A stretch of 55,095 nt of DNA from Hyphomicrobiales bacterium (GCA_003228955.1 QIGN01000078.1:1-55095), one strand, 5' to 3'. Positions 16,509 to 25,975 are shown, counted from the first letter of the stretch. Notes: generated from the sequence alone by a model not told the origin. A program made the numbers and translations.

Positions 16509-18977
16509 GTGACGTCATTTTCGTCCAGTCTTGAAGATGCGCTGCACCGGGCGCTGGAATATGCCAACGAGCGCAGCCACGAATATGCGACTCTGGAGCA
16601 TTTGCTCCTTGCATTGCTTGACGATGGCGATGCGTCGGCGGTGATGCGCGCCTGCGATGTGGACCTCGATGAAATCCGCGGCAAGCTGATCAAGTATATC
16701 GATACCGAACTGGAAAGCCTGATCCTGGACGATCACTCCGAAGCCCAGCCCACGGCCGGATTCCAGAGGGTCATCCACCGTGCCGTGGTTAATGTGCAAA
16801 CTTCAGGCCGAGAGGAAGTGACTGGCGCGAGCGTTCTGGTCGCGATACTTGCCGAGCGGGAGAGCCATGCCGCCTTTTTCCTGCAAGAGCAGGATATGAC
16901 GCGATTCGATGCGGTGAATTATATCAGCCACGGTATTGCCAAGCGCGCGGGCATGTCCGAGCCGCGCGAGATGCGGGGCGTTGACGACGATGCCGCGACC
17001 ATGGATGGCGCGGACGACAAGAAACGCAGCGCCGACGCGCTGGAAGTCTATTGTGTCAACCTCAACGCCAAGGCGCGCGAAGGGCGCATCGACCCGCTGA
17101 TCGGGCGCGAAGCGGAAATTCGCCGCACGATCCAGGTTCTGTGCCGCCGGCAGAAGAACAACCCGCTGTTTGTCGGCGAGCCGGGCGTTGGCAAGACCGC
17201 GGTGGCCGAAGGCCTGGCGCGGCGAATTGTGCATGGCGAAGTGCCGGAAGTGCTCGAGAGTTCAACAATCTTCCAGCTCGACATGGGGGCCTTGCTCGCG
17301 GGAACGCGCTATCGGGGTGATTTCGAAGAACGTCTCAAATCCGTGGTGCGCGAGATTGAGGCCTATCCCGGCGCCATAATGTTCATTGACGAAATTCATA
17401 CGGTGATTGGCGCCGGCGCTACGTCCGGCGGCGCGATGGACGCGTCCAACCTGCTGAAACCCGCACTTCAGAACGGCTCGCTGCGCTGTATTGGCTCGAC
17501 TACCTACAAGGAATACCGCCAGCATTTCGAAAAGGACCGTGCGCTGGTGCGCCGTTTCCAGAAGATCGATCTGCAGGAGCCGAGCATTGAAGACACGATT
17601 GCCATTCTCAAGGGGCTAAAACCCTATTTCGAGGACTTCCACAAGATTCGTTATACCAATCAGGCGCTCACCACGGCCGCCGAGCTTTCCGCCAGATATA
17701 TCCATGACCGCCGGCTTCCCGACAAAGCGATCGACGTTATCGATGAGACCGGCGCCTCGCAGATGCTTGTCCCTGAACACCGCCGCAGAAAGACCATCGG
17801 CGTGAAGGAAATAGAGGCGGCCGTGGCGACCATGGCGCGCATTCCTCCCAAGACCATATCCAAGTCGGACTATGAAGTTTTGCAGAGTCTGGAGCGCGAT
17901 ATGAAGCGGATGGTATTTGGCCAGGACCGGGCGATTATGGCGCTGTCCTCGGCCATCAAGCTGTCCCGGGCGGGCCTGCGCGAACCGGAAAAACCCATTG
18001 GCTGCTATTTGTTTTCCGGACCGACAGGGGTCGGCAAGACGGAAGTCGCGCGCCAGCTTTCGCTCCAGCTTGGCGTCGAGCTGCTGCGGTTCGATATGTC
18101 GGAATATATGGAGCGCCACACCGTCTCGCGATTGATCGGCGCGCCTCCTGGTTATGTCGGGTTCGACCAGGGCGGATTGCTGACCGATGGCGTTGACCAG
18201 CACCCCCACTGTGTTTTGCTGCTCGATGAAATCGAAAAGGCCCATAGCGATCTGTTCAACATCCTCCTTCAGGTGATGGATCACGGTAAACTGACCGACA
18301 ATAACGGCAAGCAGGTCGATTTCCGCAATGTGATCCTGATCATGACCACCAATGCCGGCGCGGCGGAGCTCGCCAAGGCGCCTATCGGATTCAACCGCAC
18401 CAAGAGCGACGGCGATGACGAGGAGGCGATCAACCGTACTTTTACACCGGAATTCCGGAACAGGCTGGATGCGATAATCGGTTTCTCCAGTCTTCCCCCG
18501 GATGTGATTTCAAAGGTGGTTGAAAAGTTTATCTTTGAACTTGAGGCGCAATTGCATGATCGCAATGTGGCAATTGAATTGTCCGAGGCCGCCAATGGGT
18601 GGCTCGCGGACAAGGGCTTCGATGAGAAGTTCGGCGCGCGCGCTCTCTCGCGCGTGATTCAGGAGCACATCAAGCGCCCGCTTGCTGATGAATTGCTGTT
18701 TGGCAAACTCAAGACCGGCGGTGTGGTGCGTGTCATTGTCGAGGGCAAGGATGGCAAGAAAGGCCTGGGCTTTGAGTTTCTGGACAATCCGGAGCCAAAA
18801 GTCCGGCCCGGTGGCGGCAGGAAGAGCAAGGGAAGCGCAAAGCCGCGCCGCTCCAGTGCGAAGAAAAAGAGCACGCCGAAAACTTCCAAACCCAAACCCA
18901 GACGTAAGCCAAGGCCGTCCAAATCCGGTTCCAGCGGATCCAGTCCGGTTCCCAAGGTTCCGCTTCCGGCGAAATAG
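16509..18977 (+). CDS. clpA: ATP-dependent Clp protease ATP-binding subunit ClpA
   Basis: ClpA is the AAA+ unfoldase that threads substrates into ClpP. The 822-residue product has the Clp N-domain (about 1-145), AAA-1 with Walker A GEPGVGKT near residue 222 and Walker B MFIDEIHT near 293, and AAA-2 with GPTGVGKT near 504 and LLLDEIEKAH near 570. The IGF tripeptide in KAPIGFNR near 624 is the ClpP-docking loop. The start is a GTG at 16509. The last roughly 55 residues are an unusual tail of lysine, serine, arginine and proline, not part of the usual ClpA C-terminus. clpP is not in the window. Confidence 0.95.
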   Translation: MTSFSSSLEDALHRALEYANERSHEYATLEHLLLALLDDGDASAVMRACDVDLDEIRGKLIKYIDTELESLILDDHSEAQPTAGFQRVIHRAVVNVQTSGREEVTGASVLVAILAERESHAAFFLQEQDMTRFDAVNYISHGIAKRAGMSEPREMRGVDDDAATMDGADDKKRSADALEVYCVNLNAKAREGRIDPLIGREAEIRRTIQVLCRRQKNNPLFVGEPGVGKTAVAEGLARRIVHGEVPEVLESSTIFQLDMGALLAGTRYRGDFEERLKSVVREIEAYPGAIMFIDEIHTVIGAGATSGGAMDASNLLKPALQNGSLRCIGSTTYKEYRQHFEKDRALVRRFQKIDLQEPSIEDTIAILKGLKPYFEDFHKIRYTNQALTTAAELSARYIHDRRLPDKAIDVIDETGASQMLVPEHRRRKTIGVKEIEAAVATMARIPPKTISKSDYEVLQSLERDMKRMVFGQDRAIMALSSAIKLSRAGLREPEKPIGCYLFSGPTGVGKTEVARQLSLQLGVELLRFDMSEYMERHTVSRLIGAPPGYVGFDQGGLLTDGVDQHPHCVLLLDEIEKAHSDLFNILLQVMDHGKLTDNNGKQVDFRNVILIMTTNAGAAELAKAPIGFNRTKSDGDDEEAINRTFTPEFRNRLDAIIGFSSLPPDVISKVVEKFIFELEAQLHDRNVAIELSEAANGWLADKGFDEKFGARALSRVIQEHIKRPLADELLFGKLKTGGVVRVIVEGKDGKKGLGFEFLDNPEPKVRPGGGRKSKGSAKPRRSSAKKKSTPKTSKPKPRRKPRPSKSGSSGSSPVPKVPLPAK

Positions 18978-19025
18978 GGTGGCCTTGTTCCGGGGCAGGG
19001 CAAACATCGTTTGCGGCCGCCCGCG

Positions 19026-19754
19026 ATGACGCCACGCTCTTCCAGGGCGCGCGCCTTTATGCACGGCGTTGCCGGCGCGCCTTCAGTTCCCGTTCTTGTC
19101 GTCACGGTCACATTCATTGGATTTGGCGCGCTTGCGCGCGACAGCGGCCTGAACGTGTTTCAGGCCATGTTTGTCTCCGCAACCGTTTTTGCGCTGCCCG
19201 GTCAGGTCGTACTGACTGATGAGGCGGCAAAGGGGTCCGGGCTGGCCGCGGTGGCCTTCGCGGTCATGCTGACATCGGTTCGCCTGCTGCCGATGTCATA
19301 TTCACTGTTTCCCGTCATGCGCGGGAAAAATACACCGCTCTGGCTGGAAATACTTCTGTCTCATTTTGTCGCGATTACCGTATGGCTTGAGTCCATGCGG
19401 CGCTTGCCGGAACAGCAAAAAGAACTCCGGGTGGCTTATTTCAGCGGGTTTGCACTGGCGATGATGACCGGCCTGCTCACGGCAACGGCGGCCGGTTATT
19501 TTCTCGCCGCACGGGTGCCGCCACCGGTCGCGGCGGGCATGGTGTTTCTGACGCCGCTCTATTTTTTCCTTTCGCTGATCGAGACGTCGAAAAACAATGC
19601 GGAAAGGGCCGCTGTTCTGGCGGGGGTCGTTCTGGGTCCGATCCTGTATTTGCTGGCTCCGGGTCTGGACCTCGTTTTGACCGGGCTTATTGGAGGCACG
19701 GCCTGCTATGCATTTATGAGGTGGCGGCGACGGCCGGGCGGAGGTGGCCCATGA
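19026..19754 (+). CDS. azlC: AzlC family branched-chain amino acid exporter, large subunit
   Basis: The 242-residue inner-membrane protein has about seven hydrophobic helices and the AzlC pattern GFGALARDSGLNVFQAMF, ALPGQVVLTDEAAKG and SVRLLPMSYSLFP. AzlC/AzlD (BrnF/BrnE) pairs export branched-chain amino acids and methionine. The start may be ATG 19026 or TTG 19011. Its TGA overlaps the ATG of the next gene (ATGA), which is diagnostic of translational coupling to the small subunit. It begins 48 bases after clpA. Confidence 0.88.
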   Translation: MTPRSSRARAFMHGVAGAPSVPVLVVTVTFIGFGALARDSGLNVFQAMFVSATVFALPGQVVLTDEAAKGSGLAAVAFAVMLTSVRLLPMSYSLFPVMRGKNTPLWLEILLSHFVAITVWLESMRRLPEQQKELRVAYFSGFALAMMTGLLTATAAGYFLAARVPPPVAAGMVFLTPLYFFLSLIETSKNNAERAAVLAGVVLGPILYLLAPGLDLVLTGLIGGTACYAFMRWRRRPGGGGP

Positions 19755-20098
19755 GTGGTCTGGGGGCAGGTGGCTGGTCCTATCTGTATCTCTTTCTGGC
19801 GGGGTTCTGCGCCACCCAGCCCTGGCGCTATCTGGGCGTGATCCTTTCACGCGACATCAAGGAAGACGCCGAGATACTTGTCTGGGTGCGCACCGTATCG
19901 ACCGCGCTCGTGGCGGGTTTGGTTGCGCGCATGGTTCTGCTCCCGGCCGGCGCATTGGCATCGGTCCCGCAGGGCGTGCGGCTGGGTGCATTTCTTCTGG
20001 GAGTTTGCATCTATTTTCTGGCGCGAAAATCGCTCGCCGCCGGGGTATTGTCCGGTGCTGGCGCCCTGATGCTGGTCCAGTATTTCCTGGAGGGGTGA
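19751..20098 (+). CDS. azlD: AzlD-type small subunit of amino acid exporter
   Basis: The 115-residue protein has about four hydrophobic helices, with the conserved TQPWRYLGVIL near the first helix and LLPAGALASVPQGVRLGAFLLG in the middle, as in the AzlD family. The ATG at 19751 overlaps the azlC stop. It should form the export complex with AzlC in the inner membrane. It converges with the HIT gene, 20 bases apart. Confidence 0.85.
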   Translation: MSGLGAGGWSYLYLFLAGFCATQPWRYLGVILSRDIKEDAEILVWVRTVSTALVAGLVARMVLLPAGALASVPQGVRLGAFLLGVCIYFLARKSLAAGVLSGAGALMLVQYFLEG

Positions 20099-20118
20099 CG
20101 CTATACCGTTGCTCCCGC

Positions 20119-20544
20119 TCAGGCGGGTTCCAGAGCGCCTCTGATTTTCTCCGCGTTTGCCGCCAGAATTTCGGAGTCTTCCATCTCGCCCGTATGAGGT
20201 TTGAGCGCGGTGTCCTCCCAGCGCGGGATGAGGTGAAAGTGGATATGGAACACCATCTGGCCGGCAGCCGCTTCGTTGAATTGCTGGATCAGGATGCCTT
20301 CCGCATCCATCGCATTGCGGATCGCGGGCGCCAGTTTATGCACACTGCGAATAAGCGTGCACAGGGTATCGGCCTGAACGTCGAATATATTCTGGGCGGG
20401 TGTCCTGGGTATGACCAGCGTATGGCCGTTGGCGCGAGGCATGATGTCCATGAAGGCGAAGGTTTCATCGTCTTCATACACCTTGTGGCACGGCAGCTCG
20501 CCGCGCAGAATTTTGGCAAACACGTTGGTGTCGTCATAGGCCAT
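20119..20544 (-). CDS. HIT family hydrolase
   Basis: The 141-residue cytosolic protein of the histidine-triad superfamily carries the triad as HIHFHLIPRW near residue 98, preceded by NEAAAGQMV. The N-terminal part has VFAKILRGELPCHKVYEDD and FMDIMPRANGHTLVIPR. These enzymes hydrolyse nucleoside phosphoramidates or dinucleoside polyphosphates, probably with AMP-linked substrates. The frame opens further upstream to 20607, but ATG 20544 matches the family start. It follows the FemAB-like gene in the same direction. Confidence 0.93.
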   Translation of the reverse strand: MAYDDTNVFAKILRGELPCHKVYEDDETFAFMDIMPRANGHTLVIPRTPAQNIFDVQADTLCTLIRSVHKLAPAIRNAMDAEGILIQQFNEAAAGQMVFHIHFHLIPRWEDTALKPHTGEMEDSEILAANAEKIRGALEPA

Positions 20545-20603
20545 GGATGCCCTCTGTCCGGTCAATGTTAGGGAAATGTGTGTCTCAGGTCTGGATGGGG
20601 CGG

Positions 20604-21812
20604 TCAAGCGTCCACATTGCCGCCGCGTCCGTCCTTGCGGAAGGGCGCTTGGTGCGCCAGTTCACGGTTTTCCTTTTCCACATGGTCGCGCTCACGCGAG
20701 AGAAACTCTTCCACGGCGGATCTGAGGGAGGGGTTGGCGATCAAATGAGCAGAGTAGGTTGTTTGCGGCAGATAGCCGCGCGCCAGCTTGTGCGGCCCCT
20801 GGGCGCCGGCTTCCACATGGCAAAGCCTGTTGGCGATTGCGAAGTCGATAGCCTGGTAGTAACAGGCCTCGAAATGCAGGAACCTGTGTTCTTCCAGGCA
20901 CCCCCAGTACCGGCCATAGAGTGTGTCGCCGCCGATGAAGTTGAGCGCTCCGGCGATGGGTATTCCGTCCCTCTCGCACAGGATCAGCAAAATGCGCTCC
21001 GGCATGTTCTGCCCGATCAGGCTGAAAAAATCCCGTGTCAGATAGGGGTTTCCCCATTTGCGTGCGCCGGTATCGGTATAGAAGTCATAGAAGGCATCCC
21101 AGTGCCGCTCTTTTAAATCGCTGCCGGTGAGTAGTTTGATCGAGATGCCATCGGCGCAGGCCTCACGGCGCTCGCGATTGATCAGTTTGCGCTTTCGCGA
21201 CGTTAGCGAGGCCGTAAAATCGTCAAAGGTGTCGTAGCCGTCATTGCACCAGTGGAATTGCTGGTCGGTGCGCCGGGCCATGCCCATTTGCCCGGCACGC
21301 TCCCATTCCGGTTTTGTCAGAAAAGTGAGATGCAATGACGATAGCCGATGCCTCTCCAGCAGAGATGCGGCCGCACTCAGAAGGGCGCGCTCGCGCATGT
21401 CGGCATCCGCGCCCGGCGGAACGAGCAATCGCCGCCCCGTCACCGGGGTGAAGGGAACAGCGGCCAGTAGTTTGGGATAATACTGCCCGCCCGCGCGCGC
21501 AAAGGCGTCCGCCCAGCCATGGTCGAAAACATATTCGCCCTGGCTGTGCGCCTTCAGATAACAGGGCATACAGCCCAGTATGCCGCCTGATCCATCGTCG
21601 AGAAGGATATGCCGCGGCGCCCATCCGGTTTCCGCAATGGCGGAGCCGCTTGCTTCAAGAGCAGAAAGAAAGGCGTGACTTATGAAAGGGTTGTAGGTGT
21701 TATGTGAACTGGAACCTGAGATATCTGGATTGGCGCAGGCGTCCCATTGGGCCGCGTCTAGCGCGGTAATGTCCGGCTCAATTCGTGCAAGGATTTGTTC
21801 CGCGTCACCCAT
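20604..21812 (-). CDS. FemAB-like/DUF482 GNAT-fold acyltransferase
   Basis: The 402-residue product belongs to the FemAB-like (peptidogalycan, formerly DUF482) family. Markers are NPFISHAFLSALE near the N-terminus, LPCYLK-like CMPCYLKAHSQGEYVFDHGWADA, TSRKRKLINRERR, WGNPYLTRDFF, RYWGCLEEHRFLHFEACYYQ and the end ARGYLPQTTYSAH. The fold is a double GNAT domain; a role in adding residues to an envelope or peptide acceptor is proposed by analogy to FemX, not shown. It is 3 bases from the GDPD gene and part of a minus-strand set with gdpD, ridA and HIT that is conserved in the order. Confidence 0.85.
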   Translation of the reverse strand: MGDAEQILARIEPDITALDAAQWDACANPDISGSSSHNTYNPFISHAFLSALEASGSAIAETGWAPRHILLDDGSGGILGCMPCYLKAHSQGEYVFDHGWADAFARAGGQYYPKLLAAVPFTPVTGRRLLVPPGADADMRERALLSAAASLLERHRLSSLHLTFLTKPEWERAGQMGMARRTDQQFHWCNDGYDTFDDFTASLTSRKRKLINRERREACADGISIKLLTGSDLKERHWDAFYDFYTDTGARKWGNPYLTRDFFSLIGQNMPERILLILCERDGIPIAGALNFIGGDTLYGRYWGCLEEHRFLHFEACYYQAIDFAIANRLCHVEAGAQGPHKLARGYLPQTTYSAHLIANPSLRSAVEEFLSRERDHVEKENRELAHQAPFRKDGRGGNVDA

Positions 21813-21815
21813 GGC

Positions 21816-22559
21816 TCAAGGCCGGAATCCTTCAAAGATCATTGCGTCCGCCCACCGCAGCGCGCGTCTGCCTTCGGGTTCGCCTCTCACGGTCCAGGCC
21901 AGCAATGTCCGGTTCAGGACCTGGCGCCAGATAACCGGGGCGAGCGAGGGCAGGCCGTCAACATCATAGGCAACAAAATGCGGCCTGGCGATGGAGGCGC
22001 TCATGAGATGCCGCATGCGGAAGCGCTGCCAGGCGGTCAGGTGTCCCCAATATCGAGGGTTCCGGAAGGGGCCGGCTACAAGGCCCCGCGGGAGCCCGGG
22101 CGCATGTTCGGCAATGGCCTTGATGCAGTAAGGATCGAACGACATGATCGCGGCGCGCCCCTTATAGGTTTTGAGGATTTGCGCCAGCGCGGCCTCGAAT
22201 GGTTTGCGCGCACGCCAGTTGCTCTTGACCTCGATCACGACCGGCACCTGGCCCGCGATCAATTCAAGCGCTTCTTTCAGTGTCTGCAAACGGTCTGGCG
22301 CGTTTTTGAAATTTATGCGTTTTAACTGAGCGGAACTCAGAGAAACAACAGGGCCGGACGCCTCCATCAGCCGGTCGAGCGTGGCGTCATGAAAGACCAT
22401 CGCCGCGCCGTCGCCTGCTTCCTGCACATCGAGTTCGATGGCGTAGCCTGCATCAATGGCAGCCTGAAGGGCTGACGCGGTATTCTCGACAATACCGCTG
22501 GCGCTGTCATGCAGGCCGCGATGCGCGATCGGCCGTTTCAGCCATTCCAGCTTGGCCAC
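21816..22559 (-). CDS. Glycerophosphodiester phosphodiesterase
   Basis: The 247-residue cytosolic enzyme splits glycerophosphodiesters into glycerol-3-phosphate and an alcohol. Active-site motifs of the GDPD TIM barrel are present: AHRGLHD near residue 12, VENTASA near 24, IELDVQ near 41 (metal-binding glutamate and aspartate) and MVFHDATLDRL near 54 with the second catalytic histidine. Later VIEVKS provides the last metal ligand. It is flanked by ridA and the FemAB-like gene on the same strand, each within 20 bases. Confidence 0.93.
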   Translation of the reverse strand: MAKLEWLKRPIAHRGLHDSASGIVENTASALQAAIDAGYAIELDVQEAGDGAAMVFHDATLDRLMEASGPVVSLSSAQLKRINFKNAPDRLQTLKEALELIAGQVPVVIEVKSNWRARKPFEAALAQILKTYKGRAAIMSFDPYCIKAIAEHAPGLPRGLVAGPFRNPRYWGHLTAWQRFRMRHLMSASIARPHFVAYDVDGLPSLAPVIWRQVLNRTLLAWTVRGEPEGRRALRWADAMIFEGFRP

Positions 22560-22577
22560 GGGGGGCGACCTTTCAGC

Positions 22578-23042
22578 CTACTCAATCGCGATAAGCGCAT
22601 CGATTTCAACTGCTACTCCGCGCGGCAGACTGCCAACGCCAACAGCGAAACGGGTGTGGCGGCCTTTGTCGCCAAGAACATCCACCAGGAAGTTCGAGGC
22701 GCCGTTGATGACTTCGGGATGATCGGTGAAATCGGGTGTCGCATTCACAAATCCGCCAAGGCGAATGAATTGCACGATGCGGTCCAGATCGCCCAGTGCG
22801 GTTTTGGCTTGCGCCAGGATATTGGTGGCGCAGGCTCTTGCCGCCTGCTGTGCGGTCTCGACATCGACTTCAGCGCCGACCTTGCCTTTATATTCAGGCC
22901 CGCCGTCAATAAATGGCAGCTGGCCGGAGATGAAAAGCTGCTGGCCCGAAATATAAAACGGGACATAATTGGCCGCCGGTGCGGCGGCTGACGGCAATTC
23001 GACGCCAAGTTCCTCGAGACGGCTTTCTATTTTACCAGTCAT
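22578..23042 (-). CDS. RidA family protein (YjgF/UK114)
   Basis: The 154-residue product is of the longer RidA type: a 25-residue N-terminal extension, YISGQQLFISGQLPF, the helix with ACATNILAQAKTALGDLDRI, LGGFVNATPDFTDHPEVINGAS, and the C-terminal HTRFAVGVGSLPRGVAVEIDA with the arginine that binds carboxylates. RidA hydrolyses reactive enamine/imine intermediates from PLP enzymes; this subfamily keeps the core but its activity is unproven. It heads the ridA-gdpD-FemAB-HIT unit and is divergent from eipB. A second RidA gene lies at 43201. Confidence 0.9.
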   Translation of the reverse strand: MTGKIESRLEELGVELPSAAAPAANYVPFYISGQQLFISGQLPFIDGGPEYKGKVGAEVDVETAQQAARACATNILAQAKTALGDLDRIVQFIRLGGFVNATPDFTDHPEVINGASNFLVDVLGDKGRHTRFAVGVGSLPRGVAVEIDALIAIE

Positions 23043-23261
23043 GAGCTTGCCTTTCTCATATTTTATTGATGTGACGTCTGGGGAGATTCGATTTTATTCG
23101 GTTACCATTGCGCACGCGAGTCATTGAGCTTTTTATTGCATTGTGCAAGTGCTTTGAGGACAGCCCATGCGCTGGACAAATTGATCGGCAATAAATTGAC
23201 CTTGTGGCCGAGGTGGTTCCCGATTGATGAAGGACCGCGCGGAAACGCACAAGATATCCTT

Positions 23262-24119
23262 ATGGAACGCAGAGGACGAATATACGGAGTTGCCCTTCTG
23301 GGCGCCATGGCCGCCGGGCTTTTGGCTGGCCCGGCGCATGTGCTTGCCCAGACGGGGGCTGCAAAACTTGTTCCTCATCGCGCTGTCTATGAAATGACAC
23401 TCGATGGAACGCAGGTGTCGTCGGGTATTGCGAGCGTCCAGGGTCGCATGGTGTTTGATTTCGACGGGTCGGGTTGCGATGGGTACACCATGAATATGCG
23501 GCTGGTGACCCGTGTGCAGGCGCAATCGGGACGCTCAAGCATATCGGATTTGCGATCCTCTACATGGGAGCAGGGAGCCGGCAAGCTCTATCGATTCAAT
23601 TCCAGCCACTATCTTGGGGACACCCTGGAAGAATCCACGCGCGGCAATGCGGAACGCTTCGGCCGCGATGGCGGACTGAAGGTGTCTGTGAGCACTCCGA
23701 AAGCCAAAGAGCTGAAACTGGCGGGGCCGGTTCTGTTTCCCACCCAGCACTCGCTGAAAATTCTCGCGGCGGCGCAAGCGGGAAAGACGGTGTTGCGCGC
23801 GCGCGTATACGACGGCTCCAGCAAGGGCAGCAAGGTCTTTGCGACAACGACTTTCATCGGCAAGCGGGTGGAGCCGGGCGCAAAACCGCCGCGCAAGCGC
23901 GTGGCCAATGATGGCGTCCTCGAAAAGCTGGTGTCCTGGCCGGTTTCGATCAGCTATTTCGACACCGGAGCAGATGCCAAGGAAACTCCTGTCTATCAGC
24001 TCGACTTTCGTCTTTACAGTAACGGCGTAGGCCGTGAGATTCTGATCGACTACGGCGATTTCTCAATCAAAGGCGTTTTGAGTTTGCTGGAGATCAGGCC
24101 GTTTCCGGGCTGCGAATAA
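23262..24119 (+). CDS. eipB: Cell envelope integrity EipB-like protein (DUF1849)
   Basis: The 285-residue periplasmic protein has a signal peptide (about 5-30) followed by LVPHRAVYEMTL, the opening strand of the DUF1849 beta-spiral. GRMVFDFDGSGCDGYTMNMRLVT carries the first conserved cysteine, and the end PFPGCE carries the second; the two are expected to form the disulfide known in Brucella EipB. EipB keeps the cell envelope stable under stress and helps Brucella in its host. The frame opens upstream to 23124 but ATG 23262 gives a normal signal peptide. It is convergent with the ROK kinase gene. Confidence 0.87.
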   Translation: MERRGRIYGVALLGAMAAGLLAGPAHVLAQTGAAKLVPHRAVYEMTLDGTQVSSGIASVQGRMVFDFDGSGCDGYTMNMRLVTRVQAQSGRSSISDLRSSTWEQGAGKLYRFNSSHYLGDTLEESTRGNAERFGRDGGLKVSVSTPKAKELKLAGPVLFPTQHSLKILAAAQAGKTVLRARVYDGSSKGSKVFATTTFIGKRVEPGAKPPRKRVANDGVLEKLVSWPVSISYFDTGADAKETPVYQLDFRLYSNGVGREILIDYGDFSIKGVLSLLEIRPFPGCE

Positions 24120-24132
24120 ACAGGCCTCTTTG

Positions 24133-25050
24133 TCAAACGGCGGAACGGCCCCATAGCCAGGCGGCGCCACGAACGCCGCTTTCGGATCCGTGGCGCGGCG
24201 GGCATATTTCGATATGCGTATTGTCACTGAAAATATGCGGAGTGACCAGGCCGGGAAGTTGGTCGTAGAGATGCGCCATGTTGGACAGGCCGCCGCCGAG
24301 AACAATCCGGTCCGGATCGAAAATATTGACAATGCCCGCCAGTCCCCTTGCAAGCCTTGAGGCATGGCGATCAAGGCTTTTCCGGGCCTTGCCGCACCCT
24401 TGCTCCGCACGCGAAGCGATGTCTTCCGCGGTCAGGGTTTCGCCAAATGAGCGCGCGTGATCGGCCGCCATTCCGGGCCCCGAGACCCAGCTTTCCATGC
24501 ACCCCATGCGCCCGCACCAGCATTTCGGTCCTGGATATTCGTCTGGTTCAGGCCAGGGCAGGGGATTGTGGCCCCACTCACCGCCAATGCCGCGCGGACC
24601 ATCCACGATTGCCTGGTCGATGACCAGCCCGCCGCCGCAACCGGTTCCGATAATGACGCCGAATATGTTGCGCGCGCCTTCGCCGGAACCGTCAACGGCC
24701 TCTGACAGCGCAAAGCAGTTGGCATCGTTGGCGAGCTTTACAGTGCGGCCCAGAGCGTGTTTCAGGTCCTCCTTCAGAGGCTTGCCATTGAGCCATGTGG
24801 AATTGGCGTTCTGGACGCGCCCGGTTGCAGGTGAAAGGGAGCCCGGGATGCCAATGCCGATATATGGAATATACCCCGGATGTTCCGTGAATTCAGCGAT
24901 GAGGGTGGCGATGGACAAGATGGTGGCGCGGTAATCGTTCCGCGGCGTTCCGGTGCGCGACTGAGCAAGCGTCTTTCCATTCGCGTCGAGTGCAATAGCC
25001 GCGATCTTGGTGCCGCCGAGGTCGATGCCAATGCGCAACGCTTGGTCCAT
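24133..25050 (-). CDS. ROK family sugar kinase
   Basis: The 305-residue kinase of the ROK family has the ATP-binding IGIDLGGTKIAAIALD at the N-terminus, the sugar-binding NDANCFALSEA near residue 109, GTGCGGGLV near 136 and the zinc site GHNPLP...CWCGRMGCMESWVSGPG near 160-190 with histidine and three cysteines. Adenine-site LARGLAGIVNIFDPDRIVLGGG follows. Probable substrates are fructose, glucose or N-acetylglucosamine; motifs do not separate them. ATG 25050 is preceded by AGGA. The DUF3572 gene is 16 bases upstream on the same strand. Confidence 0.9.
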   Translation of the reverse strand: MDQALRIGIDLGGTKIAAIALDANGKTLAQSRTGTPRNDYRATILSIATLIAEFTEHPGYIPYIGIGIPGSLSPATGRVQNANSTWLNGKPLKEDLKHALGRTVKLANDANCFALSEAVDGSGEGARNIFGVIIGTGCGGGLVIDQAIVDGPRGIGGEWGHNPLPWPEPDEYPGPKCWCGRMGCMESWVSGPGMAADHARSFGETLTAEDIASRAEQGCGKARKSLDRHASRLARGLAGIVNIFDPDRIVLGGGLSNMAHLYDQLPGLVTPHIFSDNTHIEICPPRHGSESGVRGAAWLWGRSAV

Positions 25051-25066
25051 GGAAGTTCCTGCCCCC

Positions 25067-25363
25067 TTAGTTTCCGTCGAGCCGGTCCATACCCTGCATG
25101 GTCCGGTGAGCGCGGGCGACATCTTCGGGGTCGAGACCATGGTTCGCCGCGAAGGTGAGGAGCAAATCCTCCGCGCCCATCAAATGGTCCAATGCAGTGA
25201 CGAGAATCGCTTCCCTGGATTCTGGAGAGACGAGTGTCGCGGGGGTCCAGCCGGTTGCATCTAAAAATCTCGCAAGACGCACCCCGTCACCAGTCAGGAA
25301 GGTCAGTGCGCAAATAGCAATATCCCGGGCAGTTTGCGTTGGGATTGCTGAGTCTGTCATCAT
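25067..25363 (-). CDS. DUF3572 family protein
   Basis: The 98-residue all-helical protein of the alphaproteobacterial family DUF3572 has AICALTFLTGDGVRLARFLDATGW, then EAILVTALDHLMGAEDLLLTFA. Function unknown. No export signal. It is the upstream partner of the ROK gene, divergent from divK; the divK neighbourhood is where this family is commonly found in the order. Two adjacent ATGs (25363 and 25360) are possible starts. Confidence 0.85.
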   Translation of the reverse strand: MMTDSAIPTQTARDIAICALTFLTGDGVRLARFLDATGWTPATLVSPESREAILVTALDHLMGAEDLLLTFAANHGLDPEDVARAHRTMQGMDRLDGN

Positions 25364-25581
25364 CTTTTCAGTTTGTTGCGGCCCTTGCCGATGCCGGCCG
25401 AAGGGCTTGCGCGCCGCCTTTAAGACTTAGTTACGGGTTTTGCGGTCAAATGGGAACAATTGAAAAAGGCGGGCGGGTAACGGCCGCCGCATGAGGGGTG
25501 CATTCAAACGGAGCGGATGGCATGGAATATTCTGGCGGCATAGCCGATCATGAAGCTTCTGATTCGAATACGGCCGGGCCA

Positions 25582-25953
25582 ATGACAAAAACAGTCCTGA
25601 TTGTCGAAGACAACGAACTGAACATGAAGCTGTTCCATGATTTGCTGGACGCACATGGCTATCAGACGTTGCAGACCAGAAACGGAATGGAGGCTCTTGG
25701 CATTGCCCGCGAGCACCGGCCCGATCTCATATTGATGGATATTCAATTGCCAGAAGTCTCCGGGCTCGAAGTCACGAAATGGCTGAAAGACGACGATGAT
25801 CTGCGGGGCATTCCGGTTATCGCGGTTACGGCCTTCGCGATGAAGGGGGACGAGGAGCGCATTCGTGAGGGGGGATGCGAAGCCTATATTTCAAAACCGA
25901 TCTCCGTATCGTTGTTTCTGGATACTGTTCGCCAGTACATCGGTGACGCTTAA
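25582..25953 (+). CDS. divK: Cell-cycle response regulator DivK
   Basis: DivK is a single receiver domain (123 residues) that in Caulobacter-type cells links the DivJ/PleC kinases to the CckA-ChpT-CtrA pathway through DivL. It shows [18 protein letters not shown] (acidic pocket) and the phospho-acceptor aspartate in [15 protein letters not shown] near residue 53. [17 protein letters not shown] follows, then the conserved lysine in YISKPIS near 105. It is nearly identical in motif spacing to other DivK proteins. pleD starts 22 bases after the stop. The frame is open upstream to 25498; ATG 25582 gives the normal length. Confidence 0.96.
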   Translation: MTKTVLIVEDNELNMKLFHDLLDAHGYQTLQTRNGMEALGIAREHRPDLILMDIQLPEVSGLEVTKWLKDDDDLRGIPVIAVTAFAMKGDEERIREGGCEAYISKPISVSLFLDTVRQYIGDA

Positions 25954-25975
25954 GCCCGCGATCTGAGGAAGCGAT

